Translations under genes and position numbers: made by a program
Assembly: GCA_963750015.1 (NCBI GenBank)
Contig: CAVVPU010000241.1
Coordinates: 1-64,000 of the forward strand
Direction: 5' to 3'
Origin: CAVVNC01 sp963750015
GTDB lineage: Bacteria; Desulfobacterota; Syntrophorhabdia; Syntrophorhabdales; WCHB1-27
Length of the DNA: 64,000 nt
The notes under the pieces: generated by a model
The model's database searches: none
Seen by the model: only the letters and a program-made list of their open reading frames with translations
Told to the model about the DNA's origin: nothing
Part shown: one piece after another, positions 1 through 8,240 of the stretch
How the letters are laid out: every line of letters begins with the position of its first letter
How positions within the stretch are numbered: the stretch's first letter is position 1

Positions 1-1
1 G

Positions 2-487
2 ATCAAGATCAAGCTCCTGGCCGTGCCCGGTGTGGGGGGAGGGAAGGAAGTTGCGGAAGGGGTGGCAGGCTACCTGAACCAGGTAGGGATCAACACCGAG
101 GTAGACATGGCAGACCCGGGCAGATACTGGAGCAGCGTGTTCGTAAAGGGCTGGGACGACCTCGTCCTCTGCTTTCTCGGCGTCGACTACAATTCGCTGG
201 CTACCATTCAGACCTGGCTCGGCCATCAACCGAAGACGAACCTCGCGAGTTTCAAAAGGACCGATAAACTATTGGCCATGAGCAAAGAATCGATAACCTT
301 CAAAGATGAAGCTAGGCAAAAGGAGGCGGCCCGGAAGATGAGCATGGAAGTCTCGGAGCAGGCCCTCGTAATTCCGCTCTTTCACAATCCGGCCGCTTAC
401 ATAACGCAGCCGTACGTTCACACCAACTACCTGGAGAGCGGAAATGTCCGGTGGAAGATGTATGACATGTGGATGTCTAAGCGTTAA
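2..487 (+). CDS. ABC transporter substrate-binding protein, C-terminal part (cut by window edge)
   Basis: This is the C-terminal ~160 residues of a family 5 (oligopeptide/nickel type) extracellular solute-binding protein; the frame is open to the left edge, so the gene starts outside the window. The end has the family's typical layout: a segment reading KLLAVPGVGGGKEVAE, then a helix and a lobe-closing stretch (NQVGINTEVDMADPGRYW), and a final part in which the protein ends shortly after VIPLFHNPAAYITQPYV. Family members sit in the periplasm and hand peptides or other small solutes to a permease. No permease genes follow; a chemoreceptor comes next. The ligand cannot be deduced from this fragment. 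Confidence 0.85.
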   Translation: MKIKLLAVPGVGGGKEVAEGVAGYLNQVGINTEVDMADPGRYWSSVFVKGWDDLVLCFLGVDYNSLATIQTWLGHQPKTNLASFKRTDKLLAMSKESITFKDEARQKEAARKMSMEVSEQALVIPLFHNPAAYITQPYVHTNYLESGNVRWKMYDMWMSKR

Positions 488-628
488 CCTCGGGGCGGGT
501 GAAGCAAACCCCACCCGGACAACTAGGAGAATTGCTAGCTATCGGCCCTCCCGGATTCGACCGACAAAACTAGTGGAGCCGGTTTGTCTTCAAACTGGCA
601 AGGGAAGCACAACAGGGGGGAAAAGGAC

Positions 629-2254
629 ATGGCTTTAAGAAACATCCGCATAAGCAAAAGACTCGCGATTGGATTCGGTATTCTTGGCTTTCTCATGGTA
701 GCTCTTGTTATTACGGGAATAACGGCAACGAGCGTGATCAATTCCGGACTCGAACAGATAGCTCAGGTGAATAACGCCAAGATTCAGGCGGCCTACGACA
801 TGAAAGACGGGATAAAAAGCGTCAACCTGATGATCCTCAGTAAGCTCTCGTCCAAGGACGAGGCCTTTCAGGCCAGGGCGGATCAGTTAACCGCCGCATC
901 GAGAGAACAATACATGAAGTCCCTCGGAGCATTGGAGAAGCTGGAAACGACCACGAAAGGCAAAGAGCTGATAAGCGCCTTCAAGGAGAATATCGCAAGA
1001 GGGAAAGAGGGCAATGTCAAAGTTGCTGAAGCTTTTAAGGCAGGGAAGGCCGATCAGGCCATATCGATCCTGGTGGGGACAGTCCTCCCGGCCGCCCTCG
1101 AGATATTCCAGATGGGAGACCAGCTCATACAGTTCCAGAAGGACGAAATTGCCGCACGGACGGCTGAAGCTCGGAGCACCTTCAGCCGGACGATGGCACT
1201 CCTGATTGCCATGGGCGTCATCATCATCGGCGTCGCCGTCGTTCTCACGCTTTCCTTAGGCAAGAGCATTACCGTCCCGATCAGGCAGACCGTTGCTGCC
1301 ACGGAAATGCTTGCGGCGGGAAAGCTTGGCATAGATGTCGCGGTCGACAGAAAGGACGAGTTCGGCGACCAGGCCGCCGCTCTTAAGGCCATGGTGAAGA
1401 AGTGGAGGGAGATCGTCGCGAGCATCAAGCAAGCCTCCGACAATGTGGCGTCGGCGAGCGTCGAGCTCTCAGCCGGTGCGGAGCAGATGCAAAAGGGATC
1501 AGACGAGCAGGCGGAAAGAGCCCATCAAGTGGCAACGGCGTCCGAAGAGATGTCCCAGACCGTGCTCGATATTTCTAAAAATGCCTCAAGTATTGCGACG
1601 ACCGCGACAAATGCAGCTAAGACGGCAAAGGGCGGGGGAAAGATAGTGGAGGAGGCGGTCAAGGAGGTAAAGGAGATCGCCCAGACCGTAGGGGAATCGG
1701 AGGGCCATATCACCTCTCTCGCCGAGCTTTCCCAAAGAATAGGTGAAATCATCGGCATCATCAACGACATCGCCGATCAGACCAACCTCCTGGCATTGAA
1801 CGCGGCCATCGAAGCCGCAAGGGCCGGAGAACACGGCAGGGGCTTTGCCGTAGTCGCCGACGAAGTGAGAAAGCTCGCAGAGAGGACCACGGGGGCAACC
1901 TCGGAGGTCAGCGGGATCATCAGGGAGATTCAGAACAAAGTAACGAGCGCGGTCTCCTCGATCGAGCGGGTAAGCACCAAGGTCGAGCGCGGTGTCGATC
2001 TCTCGCAGAGGGCAGGGAACGAGCTCACGACCATCGTGGGCAATGTCGAGGATTTACACGTCATGGTTCAGCAGATCGCCGCTGCCATAGAGGAGATGTC
2101 GGCCACGTCCGATCAGATCAGCAAGGACATAGAGTCCATATCCGGCATATCGGGCGAGACGTCCATGGCGTCGGGAGAAGTGACCAAGGCATCCCAGGAA
2201 CTGGCCCGGCTTGGCACCGATCTCCAGGACATTTCAAAACTGTTCGAGCTGTAA
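629..2254 (+). CDS. Methyl-accepting chemotaxis protein
   Basis: Transmembrane chemoreceptor of about 541 residues. I chose ATG 629 because GGGGGGAAAAGG lies just upstream and the protein then starts with a short basic stretch before transmembrane segment 1 (about residues 12-35). A four-helix-type periplasmic sensor region follows, then transmembrane segment 2 (about 190-215), a HAMP linker and the cytoplasmic signalling coiled coil. The CheA/CheW-binding hairpin tip is clear (DIADQTNLLALNAAIEAARAG, shortened here to its core NLLALNAAIEAARAG). A possible upstream start at 584 would add 15 residues without a good ribosome site. The CheW gene begins 11 nt after the stop, so the two are almost certainly cotranscribed. 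The ligand is unknown. Confidence 0.93.
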   Translation: MALRNIRISKRLAIGFGILGFLMVALVITGITATSVINSGLEQIAQVNNAKIQAAYDMKDGIKSVNLMILSKLSSKDEAFQARADQLTAASREQYMKSLGALEKLETTTKGKELISAFKENIARGKEGNVKVAEAFKAGKADQAISILVGTVLPAALEIFQMGDQLIQFQKDEIAARTAEARSTFSRTMALLIAMGVIIIGVAVVLTLSLGKSITVPIRQTVAATEMLAAGKLGIDVAVDRKDEFGDQAAALKAMVKKWREIVASIKQASDNVASASVELSAGAEQMQKGSDEQAERAHQVATASEEMSQTVLDISKNASSIATTATNAAKTAKGGGKIVEEAVKEVKEIAQTVGESEGHITSLAELSQRIGEIIGIINDIADQTNLLALNAAIEAARAGEHGRGFAVVADEVRKLAERTTGATSEVSGIIREIQNKVTSAVSSIERVSTKVERGVDLSQRAGNELTTIVGNVEDLHVMVQQIAAAIEEMSATSDQISKDIESISGISGETSMASGEVTKASQELARLGTDLQDISKLFEL

Positions 2255-2265
2255 GGGGTGAACCG

Positions 2266-2706
2266 ATGAGCGAGACGCTTCAACTTGTCACTTTCAGGAT
2301 CGGCGCAGAGGAGTTCGGCATCGATATTAAGACGGTCCAGGAGATCAACCGGATGATCGACATCACGAAGATTCCCAACGCTCCTCCCTATGTGGAAGGC
2401 GTGGTGAACCTCAGGGGGAAGATCATCCCCATAGTCAATCTGCGGAAGAAGCTCGGATTCAATGAGATCGACCGCGACAACGCCACGAGGATCATGGTTG
2501 TTGAGATAGAGAACCATGTTCTCGGTTTCATTGTCGACTCAGTCTCAGAGGTGCTTCGCATACAAGACGTAAATATTGAAGCAGCCCCGAGTATCGGAGG
2601 AGGCGACACACCTTACATAGAAGGCGTTCTCAATCTCTCTGACCGAATACTGATACTCCTCGATCTCAAAACGCTGTTCGGCCAGGATACCAGGCTTGCA
2701 GCGTAG
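2266..2706 (+). CDS. cheW: Chemotaxis coupling protein CheW
   Basis: A 146-residue single-domain CheW. It contains the usual conserved segments: LVTFRIGAEEFGIDI near the N terminus, then PNAPPYVEGVVNLRGKIIP and, in the second half, DSVSEVLRI and YIEGVLNLSDRILILLDL. CheW links chemoreceptors to the kinase CheA. It follows the receptor at 629-2254 with an 11-nt gap and AAGGGGTG just before the start, so it probably serves that receptor. No cheA, cheY, cheB or cheR is in the window, so the kinase must be encoded elsewhere. A long perfect palindrome lies 15 nt after the stop and probably ends the transcript. Confidence 0.95.
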   Translation: MSETLQLVTFRIGAEEFGIDIKTVQEINRMIDITKIPNAPPYVEGVVNLRGKIIPIVNLRKKLGFNEIDRDNATRIMVVEIENHVLGFIVDSVSEVLRIQDVNIEAAPSIGGGDTPYIEGVLNLSDRILILLDLKTLFGQDTRLAA

Positions 2707-2720
2707 AGTGGCTTTAACGT

Positions 2721-2758
2721 GCCGGAGTACGGGATGGTCGACCATCCCGTACTCCGGC
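2721..2758. repeat. Perfect 38-bp palindrome downstream of cheW
   Basis: Two 19-nt arms (2721-2739 and 2740-2758) are exact reverse complements with no spacer; the centre is GGTCGACC. A T-rich stretch (TTTTTTCCTTTCTTTTT) begins about 30 nt later. The simplest reading is a termination or mRNA 3'-end-protecting hairpin for the receptor-cheW unit, but a zero-loop palindrome this long is unusual for an intrinsic terminator, and the T run is not adjacent. Confidence 0.75.
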
Positions 2759-2911
2759 GCCACACCGCAATGGGTTTCACCGGCTCATCGTTTTTTCCTT
2801 TCTTTTTATGCACTTGCCGGTATATAGTTACGCCCGTGAAAGACCGAGTCTGTCTGGCGGATACTTCTCCTTTTCGCCCTTTCCCTCTTTCCTTCCGGTG
2901 CATGGGGGCAG

Positions 2912-3327
2912 TGCGAGCGCTTCGCAATCGTGAGTGACAGCCATGTGGGGGCTTCCAATTCGCGCTACGGTGCCTTTATTCAGGAGATGGAGGCCGAGGG
3001 AATCACCACGGTTGTCCATACGGGCGATGCCATCAACACGCCGGGGAGCATGGACCGATGGGCCGATGGGGAGCCATCCCGCTCCCCTGTCCGGACTCTC
3101 ACGTGGACCACGCGGCTGCGCATCCGCCTCCATCGGCTCCTCGCGGTCACACCCTTCGGATGGCGCCATCTTTCCGCCGGCACCTGAAGCAAAACCTGGC
3201 GAACAAAGGCGCATTCGTTTTAGACTATCGGGAGCACCACCTGGATACCTTACAAGTCCTCCCCGGCCGAGGAATCGGGTCGCAAGATGAGGTGGGGGCG
3301 ATTCGGAAAGAAGGAGAACGGCGATGT
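2912..3327 (+). pseudogene. Decayed calcineurin-like metallophosphoesterase
   Basis: Beginning near 2912, one frame reads RFAIVSDSHVGASNSRYG and then TTVVHTGDAINTPGSMDRW. These carry the metallophosphoesterase D-x-H and G-D signatures in the right order and spacing. After about 3060 this frame loses family character. A different frame from about 3180 to 3327 reads NKGAFVLDYREHHLDTLQVLP, which resembles the end of such enzymes. The metal-binding GNH and GHxH regions are missing, so an internal deletion plus a frameshift has destroyed the gene. The start is also unclear: the only in-frame GTG (2930) lies inside the first motif, and a one-base change would be needed to join GTG 2911. Confidence 0.6.
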
Positions 3328-3722
3328 TGAGAACGCTTCTGATATATGTCGTTAATTGGTGCGGCCTGCTCATTATCGCAATAGGAAACGGCGCGCTTCG
3401 CGAGAAGGTGTACGGAGCGCGCATGACCGAACTGAGCGCTCACCAGCTCTCGACCCTCATCGGCCTCTTTCTGTTTGCCGTCTACATCTGGTTCCTGACA
3501 GGAGTATCCCCTATCGGTTCGGTTCGGGTCGCGGTGCTCATCGGCGGGATCTGGCTCGTCTTGACAATCGCCTTCGAGTTCCTTTTCGGCCGCTTCGTCG
3601 CAGGCCATTCCTGGAGTCATCTGCTCCACGACTACAACCTCTCGGCAGGCAGGCTCTGGGTGCTCGTGCTCCTGTGGACCGCGATTGCCCCTTACGTCTT
3701 CTACAAAATAAGGTCCTCGTAA
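3324..3722 (+). CDS. Small integral membrane protein, function unknown
   Basis: A 132-residue hydrophobic protein with about four transmembrane helices (roughly residues 5-25, 42-62, 66-90 and 108-128). The loop between helices 1 and 2 is polar and carries GNGALREKVYG and ELSAHQLST. A second conserved-looking patch, FLFGRFVAGHSWSHLLHDY, precedes the last helix. Its arrangement resembles uncharacterised membrane proteins found widely in bacteria, but I cannot give a function. The ATG has GGAGAA upstream with good spacing. It overlaps the end of the decayed metallophosphatase, so it may once have been the second gene of that unit. Confidence 0.8.
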   Translation: MLRTLLIYVVNWCGLLIIAIGNGALREKVYGARMTELSAHQLSTLIGLFLFAVYIWFLTGVSPIGSVRVAVLIGGIWLVLTIAFEFLFGRFVAGHSWSHLLHDYNLSAGRLWVLVLLWTAIAPYVFYKIRSS

Positions 3723-3841
3723 AGCTCTGCACCCGCCACGCCCGCGCGCACCGGTAAATTACCGCCTTATCTCCCTCCCCCGGAACAATCCTTGCTCCAA
3801 AGTTGTCCCGTGATCCCCGTAACCCGTCTCTCTTCCTTCAT

Positions 3842-5512
3842 CTATTCGAGGTAAGCACCCTTATCCGCGCTTGTGGCATATTTGGCGAAATGGGCAAGAT
3901 AGCCCTGCGTGACTTTAGGAGCAGGAGGCGTCCATCCGGACATGCGTTGCCCGATCTCTTCGGCGCTCAGCTCTATATTGAGGCTTCTCGCCGGAATATC
4001 TATGTCGATCATGTCTCCGTCGCGGATGACTGCGATCGGTCCGCCGTTAACCGCCTCAGGCACGAGGTGGCCGATGCAGGGTCCGCCGGAAGTGCCTGAG
4101 AACCTGCCATCGGTTACGATCGCGACCGAGCGGTCGAGTCCCAGATCCACGAGAAGCCATGTAGCCATCACCATCTCCCTCATTCCGGGTCCTCCCCTTG
4201 GACCCTCGCCGCGGATCACCATGACGTCTCCCTCCTTTATCTTGCCGGAAAGGAGGGCATCGATGCAGTCTTCCTCCTGCTCGAAAACCCTGGCAGGGCC
4301 CCGGTGCGTGTGCATCTCAGGCCTGACTGCCGTCTGTTTCACGACGGCAGTTCCCATGTTCCCCTTGAGCACGGCAATGCCGCCGTTTACCCCCTTCGGA
4401 TTCGAAAGGGGGCGTATTATTTCTGAATCCTTGATCTCTGCCGTCTTCAGATTCTCCCCGAGGATGCTGCCGGTTGCGGTCATGACGCCGGTATCGAGAA
4501 GGTCCGCCATCGATTTCATTACCGCCTGCAGTCCTCCCGCAGCCTCGTAGTCTTCCATGAGGTACCGGGGGTCCGAAGGCTTGATCTCCATTATGGAAGG
4601 AGTCGCCCGGCTGATTTCCTCGAAGTCATCGAGCGTAAACGGGTAGTCCAGCTCGTGGGCGATGGCGGGAAAGTGGAGAGTCAGGTTCGTCGAGCCGCTC
4701 GTCGCACAGCACACCTTCACCGCATTCTTGAAAGCGGCGGGACTCATGATATCCTTGGCCCTGATGTCCCTTGACAGGAGCTCCATCACCTTCCGGCCCG
4801 CTTCCTCGGCGAGGGCTTCCAGATCGGGGTTTGTCGCGCCCAGGGCAGAGTTGCCGGGCAGGGAAAGACCGAAGGCCTCGGCAGCGATGCACATGCTGTT
4901 TGCCGTGCCCATGAGGCAGCACGCGCCCGGGCCCGGGCATACGACGCGCTCGACCTCGAGCAGCTCTTGTCTGGTTGCCTTGCCCTGCCGGTAGGCGACG
5001 AAATATTTGCCCATGGAGGAGCAGTCGAGCCTCTCCCCTTTATATCGGCCCGAGGCCATGTAGCCCCCTGTCACGAGGACGGTAGGGAGGTTGCACCTTG
5101 CAGCGGCCATTATCAAACCCGGTACGATCTTGTCGCACGTCCCGATCATCACCGCCGCGTCGTAGCTCGCGTGCTCGATCATCATCTCGACTGAGGCGGC
5201 GATCAGGTCGCGGCTCGGCAGCAGATAATTGAATCCCTTATTCCCGCTGCCCTGCCCATCACAGGGGGCGAGGACGTTGAAAATCGTCGCCATTCCCCCT
5301 GCCTCCCTCACGCCGCGCTTGACTGCGGCAGCTATGCGGTCCAGGTGATAGGAGCCGGGAAGTATCTCGTTCCACGTGTTCGCGATAGCGACGAGGGGTT
5401 TCTCCAAATCCTCGTCGCTCGCCCCTACGGTTCTAAGGAAGGCCCTGCGCATGTAATACTGCGGTACTTCCGGGCTCAGATCCTTGCTTCTCAGCTTTGG
5501 GCTCATCTTCAT
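3842..5512 (-). CDS. ilvD: IlvD/Edd family dehydratase, probably dihydroxy-acid dehydratase
   Basis: A 556-residue member of the IlvD/Edd iron-sulfur dehydratases. Cysteines expected to bind the cluster are present in APCDGQG, GTCDKIVPG and GPGACCLMGTANSM; the C-terminal domain has TDGRFSGTSGGPCIGH and GGPIAVIRDGD, typical of the family. Dihydroxy-acid dehydratase makes the 2-oxo acid precursors of valine, leucine and isoleucine. The N-terminal third differs from standard IlvD (PCDGQGSGNKGF replaces the usual SDGIAMGHEGM region), so a sugar-acid dehydratase of the same family is possible. No other ilv or leu genes are adjacent. AAGGAGG lies just before the start, inside the end of a possible small upstream reading frame. 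Confidence 0.82.
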   Translation of the reverse strand: MKMSPKLRSKDLSPEVPQYYMRRAFLRTVGASDEDLEKPLVAIANTWNEILPGSYHLDRIAAAVKRGVREAGGMATIFNVLAPCDGQGSGNKGFNYLLPSRDLIAASVEMMIEHASYDAAVMIGTCDKIVPGLIMAAARCNLPTVLVTGGYMASGRYKGERLDCSSMGKYFVAYRQGKATRQELLEVERVVCPGPGACCLMGTANSMCIAAEAFGLSLPGNSALGATNPDLEALAEEAGRKVMELLSRDIRAKDIMSPAAFKNAVKVCCATSGSTNLTLHFPAIAHELDYPFTLDDFEEISRATPSIMEIKPSDPRYLMEDYEAAGGLQAVMKSMADLLDTGVMTATGSILGENLKTAEIKDSEIIRPLSNPKGVNGGIAVLKGNMGTAVVKQTAVRPEMHTHRGPARVFEQEEDCIDALLSGKIKEGDVMVIRGEGPRGGPGMREMVMATWLLVDLGLDRSVAIVTDGRFSGTSGGPCIGHLVPEAVNGGPIAVIRDGDMIDIDIPARSLNIELSAEEIGQRMSGWTPPAPKVTQGYLAHFAKYATSADKGAYLE

Positions 5513-5613
5513 GCCTCCTTTTGGTGCGGTCTCTCAAAGTTGAATCTCCTTGCGCCTCCATCAAGAAAAATAAACATTCTGCCCTCGTGTCCGATCTTCT
5601 CCGTCCTCGCCAT
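5509..5613 (-). CDS. Possible small ORF overlapping the ilvD start
   Basis: A minus-strand frame of 34 codons from ATG 5613 (63 codons if TTG 5700 is used) ends with a TGA that overlaps the ilvD start as ATGA. Its codons have high third-position GC like the neighbouring genes, and the ATGA junction suggests translational coupling. The part upstream of 5613 would lie inside or next to the predicted promoter at 5691-5719, so the shorter version is more sensible. I recognise no family and see no run of Val, Leu or Ile codons that would make it an attenuation leader peptide. It may be a chance frame. Confidence 0.25.
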   Translation of the reverse strand: MARTEKIGHEGRMFIFLDGGARRFNFERPHQKEA

Positions 5614-5690
5614 GCCGTCATTGCTGTCGAGCAGCGCGTCGCCGGGCTCTCTATCGCAGAGAAGGGGCTCACAGAACTCATGGTCTCGCC

Positions 5691-5719
5691 AGTCTATCAA
5701 TGAGGACGTTTTGTGTCAA
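5691..5719 (-). promoter_or_regulatory. Predicted sigma-70-type promoter for ilvD
   Basis: On the minus strand TTGACA (5714-5719) is followed after exactly 17 nt by TAGACT (5691-5696). The -35 box is perfect and the -10 box matches 4 of 6. Transcription would begin near 5684 and run through the possible small ORF into ilvD. The rest of 5513-5800 holds no other gene I can support. Confidence 0.55.
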
Positions 5720-5799
5720 CAGTTCGTGGAGGCCACGGATGAGTCGATTTCCCCCCCTTTTTACACTTTCCACTCGCCCCTTCCGTTAGCTTTCAAATT

Positions 5800-6370
5800 A
5801 ACTACCCCGCAGCAAGCTGCGAGGTATAAAAGACCTAAACAACAAACCCGTCGAAGAGCGTGAGCTGGCCTCGGTGTATCTGGTGATACGTTCTTCCTTG
5901 CTTCTGCACGTACTCCTTAATCACCTTTTCATTACCGTATTGCCCCACGGTGTTCGCGTAATAGCCGCTTGTCCAAAACTTTCCGCCCCAGAGCATTTTC
6001 TTCACCTCCGCGTGGGTCCGGAATACCTCCCTCGCGGTGATGCTTTTGATGATCTGCACAATGGTCTTCGGTGACATCATCGGAACGCTCTGAACGAGGA
6101 AATGAACATGATCCTCATCGGCTCCAATCTCCACGAAATGAATCTCGTGTCGTTCCGCAATACCCATGCAGACCTCTTTGAGGGTATTTTCCACTGCTTC
6201 GGTAAATACCTTTCTCCTGTACTTCGCCGGGCATACGATATGGTAGAGGAGAAGCGTCTTGTTGTGTCGCTTGAAAATATGTTCGCTCACCCACCTATTC
6301 TACTCCATGCCCCGCTTCATTGCGATGCTCACAGAAAAGGCATCCGCGCAGCAGAGCTGCGTGGAATGTT
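5800..6370 (-). mobile_element. IS200-like insertion sequence (IS200/IS605 family, tnpA only)
   Basis: A single Y1 transposase gene is flanked by subterminal hairpins typical of single-strand-transposing elements. At the 3' side, TACC-C-CGCAGC-AA-GCTGCG-A-GGTA forms an imperfect hairpin at 5803-5826. At the 5' side, CGCAGC-AGA-GCTGCG with flanking TCC/GGA pairs forms one at 6343-6365. Both share the stem CGCAGC/GCTGCG, which marks the approximate element ends. The exact cleavage sites are not determined, and there is no tnpB. The element looks intact and may still be mobile. Confidence 0.8.
5835..6290 (-). CDS. tnpA: IS200-like Y1 transposase TnpA
   Basis: A 151-residue HUH-type single-strand transposase. 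The metal-binding HUH motif is DEDHVHFLVQS, preceded by the family's usual opening (LLYHIVCPAKYRRKVF). The catalytic tyrosine is expected in NEKVIKEYVQKQG near the C terminus. Length and motif order match full-length IS200/IS605 TnpA, so there is no sign of truncation. It acts as a dimer on the hairpins at the element ends, cutting and rejoining single-stranded DNA. Confidence 0.93.
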   Translation of the reverse strand: MSEHIFKRHNKTLLLYHIVCPAKYRRKVFTEAVENTLKEVCMGIAERHEIHFVEIGADEDHVHFLVQSVPMMSPKTIVQIIKSITAREVFRTHAEVKKMLWGGKFWTSGYYANTVGQYGNEKVIKEYVQKQGRTYHQIHRGQLTLFDGFVV

Positions 6371-6800
6371 CTGATTCAAAATTGATTTCACCCCTATTTT
6401 CCTACCCTTTGCCGCCCATTTACCCCCCCCTCGGATGTGCCTTCCTTACTTGACGCGAAAGGGCTTTCTTTGGGAGAATTATACGAGGAGGCAGCCGGCG
6501 AACGACAACGCAGGAATGGCAATCGGACGTGCGGCCTTCGGGCCGGCGGATAAGGGTCGGACGGGTGCATTTGGATGCAAAAGGGTGGAGATTTCTCCAA
6601 ACCGTCAAATTCCGTAAAGTCCACCGGCGGGAAATAAGGCAAAAATACTAATTATTTTAGTGACTTGAACTATGACGAGAGAGCTTTCCGGCAGTAATCC
6701 CACCCGTACAAATAATGGCCGATGTTGGGTTCAAAGAGGTGGGATGGAGACGAAGACCGGGGGCGATCTCGAGGCGATCATGGCGCGTCAAGGAGGGCCC
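6366..6800. other. Intergenic stretch between the IS element and the next gene
   Basis: About 430 nt with no convincing gene on either strand. It includes C-rich and A/T-rich patches (AATACTAATTATTTTAGTG near 6645-6665) that may hold the promoter of the following small membrane protein and permease, but I cannot define -35/-10 boxes with confidence. A few short hairpins are possible; none resembles a known riboswitch. Confidence 0.5.
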
Positions 6801-6926
6801 ATGAAAAGCGAAAGGCGTCGTCCCGTCGGTCTCGCAACTCTCTTTGGAGGAATCATCGGTTCGTTGATCGCGCTGTGGTTCCGCAAGAAAAGAAAGGCGG
6901 GTAAGACTTCCGGCTCCACGGAATAA
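6801..6926 (+). CDS. Small single-pass membrane protein upstream of the NCS2 permease
   Basis: A 41-residue protein with one hydrophobic segment (VGLATLFGGIIGSLIALWF) between basic ends (KSERRRP before, RKKRKAGK after). ATG 6801 has AAGGAGGG a few bases upstream, far better than earlier in-frame starts, which would add a stretch lacking protein character. It ends 13 nt before the permease gene, so cotranscription is likely. It could be an accessory or stabilising peptide for the permease; that is inference from position only. Confidence 0.55.
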   Translation: MKSERRRPVGLATLFGGIIGSLIALWFRKKRKAGKTSGSTE

Positions 6927-6939
6927 GGGCAGGGCTTCC

Positions 6940-8226
6940 ATGCAGCTCAGGTATAACGTCGATGACCGGCCTCCTTTCCTGGAGCTCCTTCTTCTCGGCC
7001 TCCAATGGCTTGCCATCGTCATACCCATAATTATCGTCATCGCGAGGATCGTCGGCGAGGTGCCATTGGATCAGCCCGTCGACCAGATTCTTTTCATGCA
7101 GAAGAGCGCCTTTCTCGTGGCAATAACCATGTGTGCCCAGATCCTCCTGGGCCATCGCCTGCCGCTCGTCGCGGGACCCGCCAGCGTGCTGGTCGTGGGT
7201 CTGACCGCGAGCCGGGGATTTTCCGAAAGCGCCGTCTATACCTCCACGATGATGGGAGGTCTCATTCTCTTCGCGATTGCTTGTACGGGTCTTTTCGCGC
7301 ACGTCCGCAAGCTGTTCACGCCCCGGGTGGTAGCGGTCATCCTCCTTCTGATCGGCTTCACCCTCGCTCCGTCCATCATAGGTCTCGTCGCCGAACCAGG
7401 TCGCGAGACCCTGCCCCGTGCCGGCTTCGCCATGATCATGACGCTCCTCATGTTCGTCGCCGGCCGTTACTTCAGGGGCATCTGGAAATCGACGCTCATC
7501 CTCTGGTCTATGGTAATGGGAACCGCCGCGTGTGCGGTGCTCTTCCCGGGTTCGGTCCGGATAGGGCCCGCCTCGGCGCCCATCCTCTCCGTCTTCACCC
7601 ACATGACTACCCATTTATCTTTCGAACCCGGCGTCCTCTTCTCCTTTCTCGTCTGCTTTCTCGGCCTCTCCATAAACGACCTCGGCTCCATAGAATCGGT
7701 AGGGGAGCTGATCAAGGCCCCTCGCCTCGACCAACGCCTGACACGGGGCATCACGATAAGCGGGTTGGCCAATATCCTTGGGGGGTTTCTGGGCATAGCC
7801 GGGCCGGTCAACTATTCCCTGAGCCCGGGCGTCATCATGTCAACGGGATGTGCGTCGAGGTTCACCCTGCTTCCCACCGCCCTTATCATGGCCTGCCTCG
7901 CCTTTTCGGCAAAGGCATTTGCACTTATCGGCGCCGTGCCTTCGCTCGTGGTGGGGAGCGTCTTTCTTTACCTCATGTCCTTTCAAATCGCCTCAGGCCT
8001 GGTTATGGCATCGGAAGATGCGGGGACATTCCAAATTGAGGACGGTCTCGTCATGGGCCTGCCGCTCCTCCTGGGGACAATCGTCGCCTTTATGCCTGCT
8101 GCTTTGGTGGAGTCGTTTTCGCCGCTCATACGCCCCATCGCAGGTAACGGCTTCGTGGTGGGTGTCGTGGCCGTCCTGGTGCTGGATCACCTCATCTTTC
8201 CCCGGGACCCGGCCCGACCAGGGTAG
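6940..8226 (+). CDS. NCS2-family nucleobase (xanthine/uracil-type) permease
   Basis: A 428-residue polytopic membrane protein with about 12-14 hydrophobic segments. The fold and sequence style match the nucleobase:cation symporter-2 family: an early GHRLPLVAGPASVLVVGL segment and, later, SINDLGSIESVGELIKAP followed by GLANILGGFLGIAGPVNYSLSPG. These are the two substrate-site helices, with the characteristic acidic residue (E in SIESVGEL). Members import uracil, xanthine or urate. I cannot tell the substrate; no purine or pyrimidine catabolic genes adjoin it. It is convergent with the next gene, with only 14 nt between stops. Confidence 0.85.
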   Translation: MQLRYNVDDRPPFLELLLLGLQWLAIVIPIIIVIARIVGEVPLDQPVDQILFMQKSAFLVAITMCAQILLGHRLPLVAGPASVLVVGLTASRGFSESAVYTSTMMGGLILFAIACTGLFAHVRKLFTPRVVAVILLLIGFTLAPSIIGLVAEPGRETLPRAGFAMIMTLLMFVAGRYFRGIWKSTLILWSMVMGTAACAVLFPGSVRIGPASAPILSVFTHMTTHLSFEPGVLFSFLVCFLGLSINDLGSIESVGELIKAPRLDQRLTRGITISGLANILGGFLGIAGPVNYSLSPGVIMSTGCASRFTLLPTALIMACLAFSAKAFALIGAVPSLVVGSVFLYLMSFQIASGLVMASEDAGTFQIEDGLVMGLPLLLGTIVAFMPAALVESFSPLIRPIAGNGFVVGVVAVLVLDHLIFPRDPARPG

Positions 8227-8240
8227 TGCGGTCGGTCTTC

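Noticed and set aside
488..628. Possible GEMM-type riboswitch before the first chemoreceptor
   Set aside because: GGGTG...CACCC and AGCAAACC are present, but the conserved tetraloop-receptor and GCAAAGCC parts of the class are not found in order. A short hairpin at the end of the preceding gene explains it.
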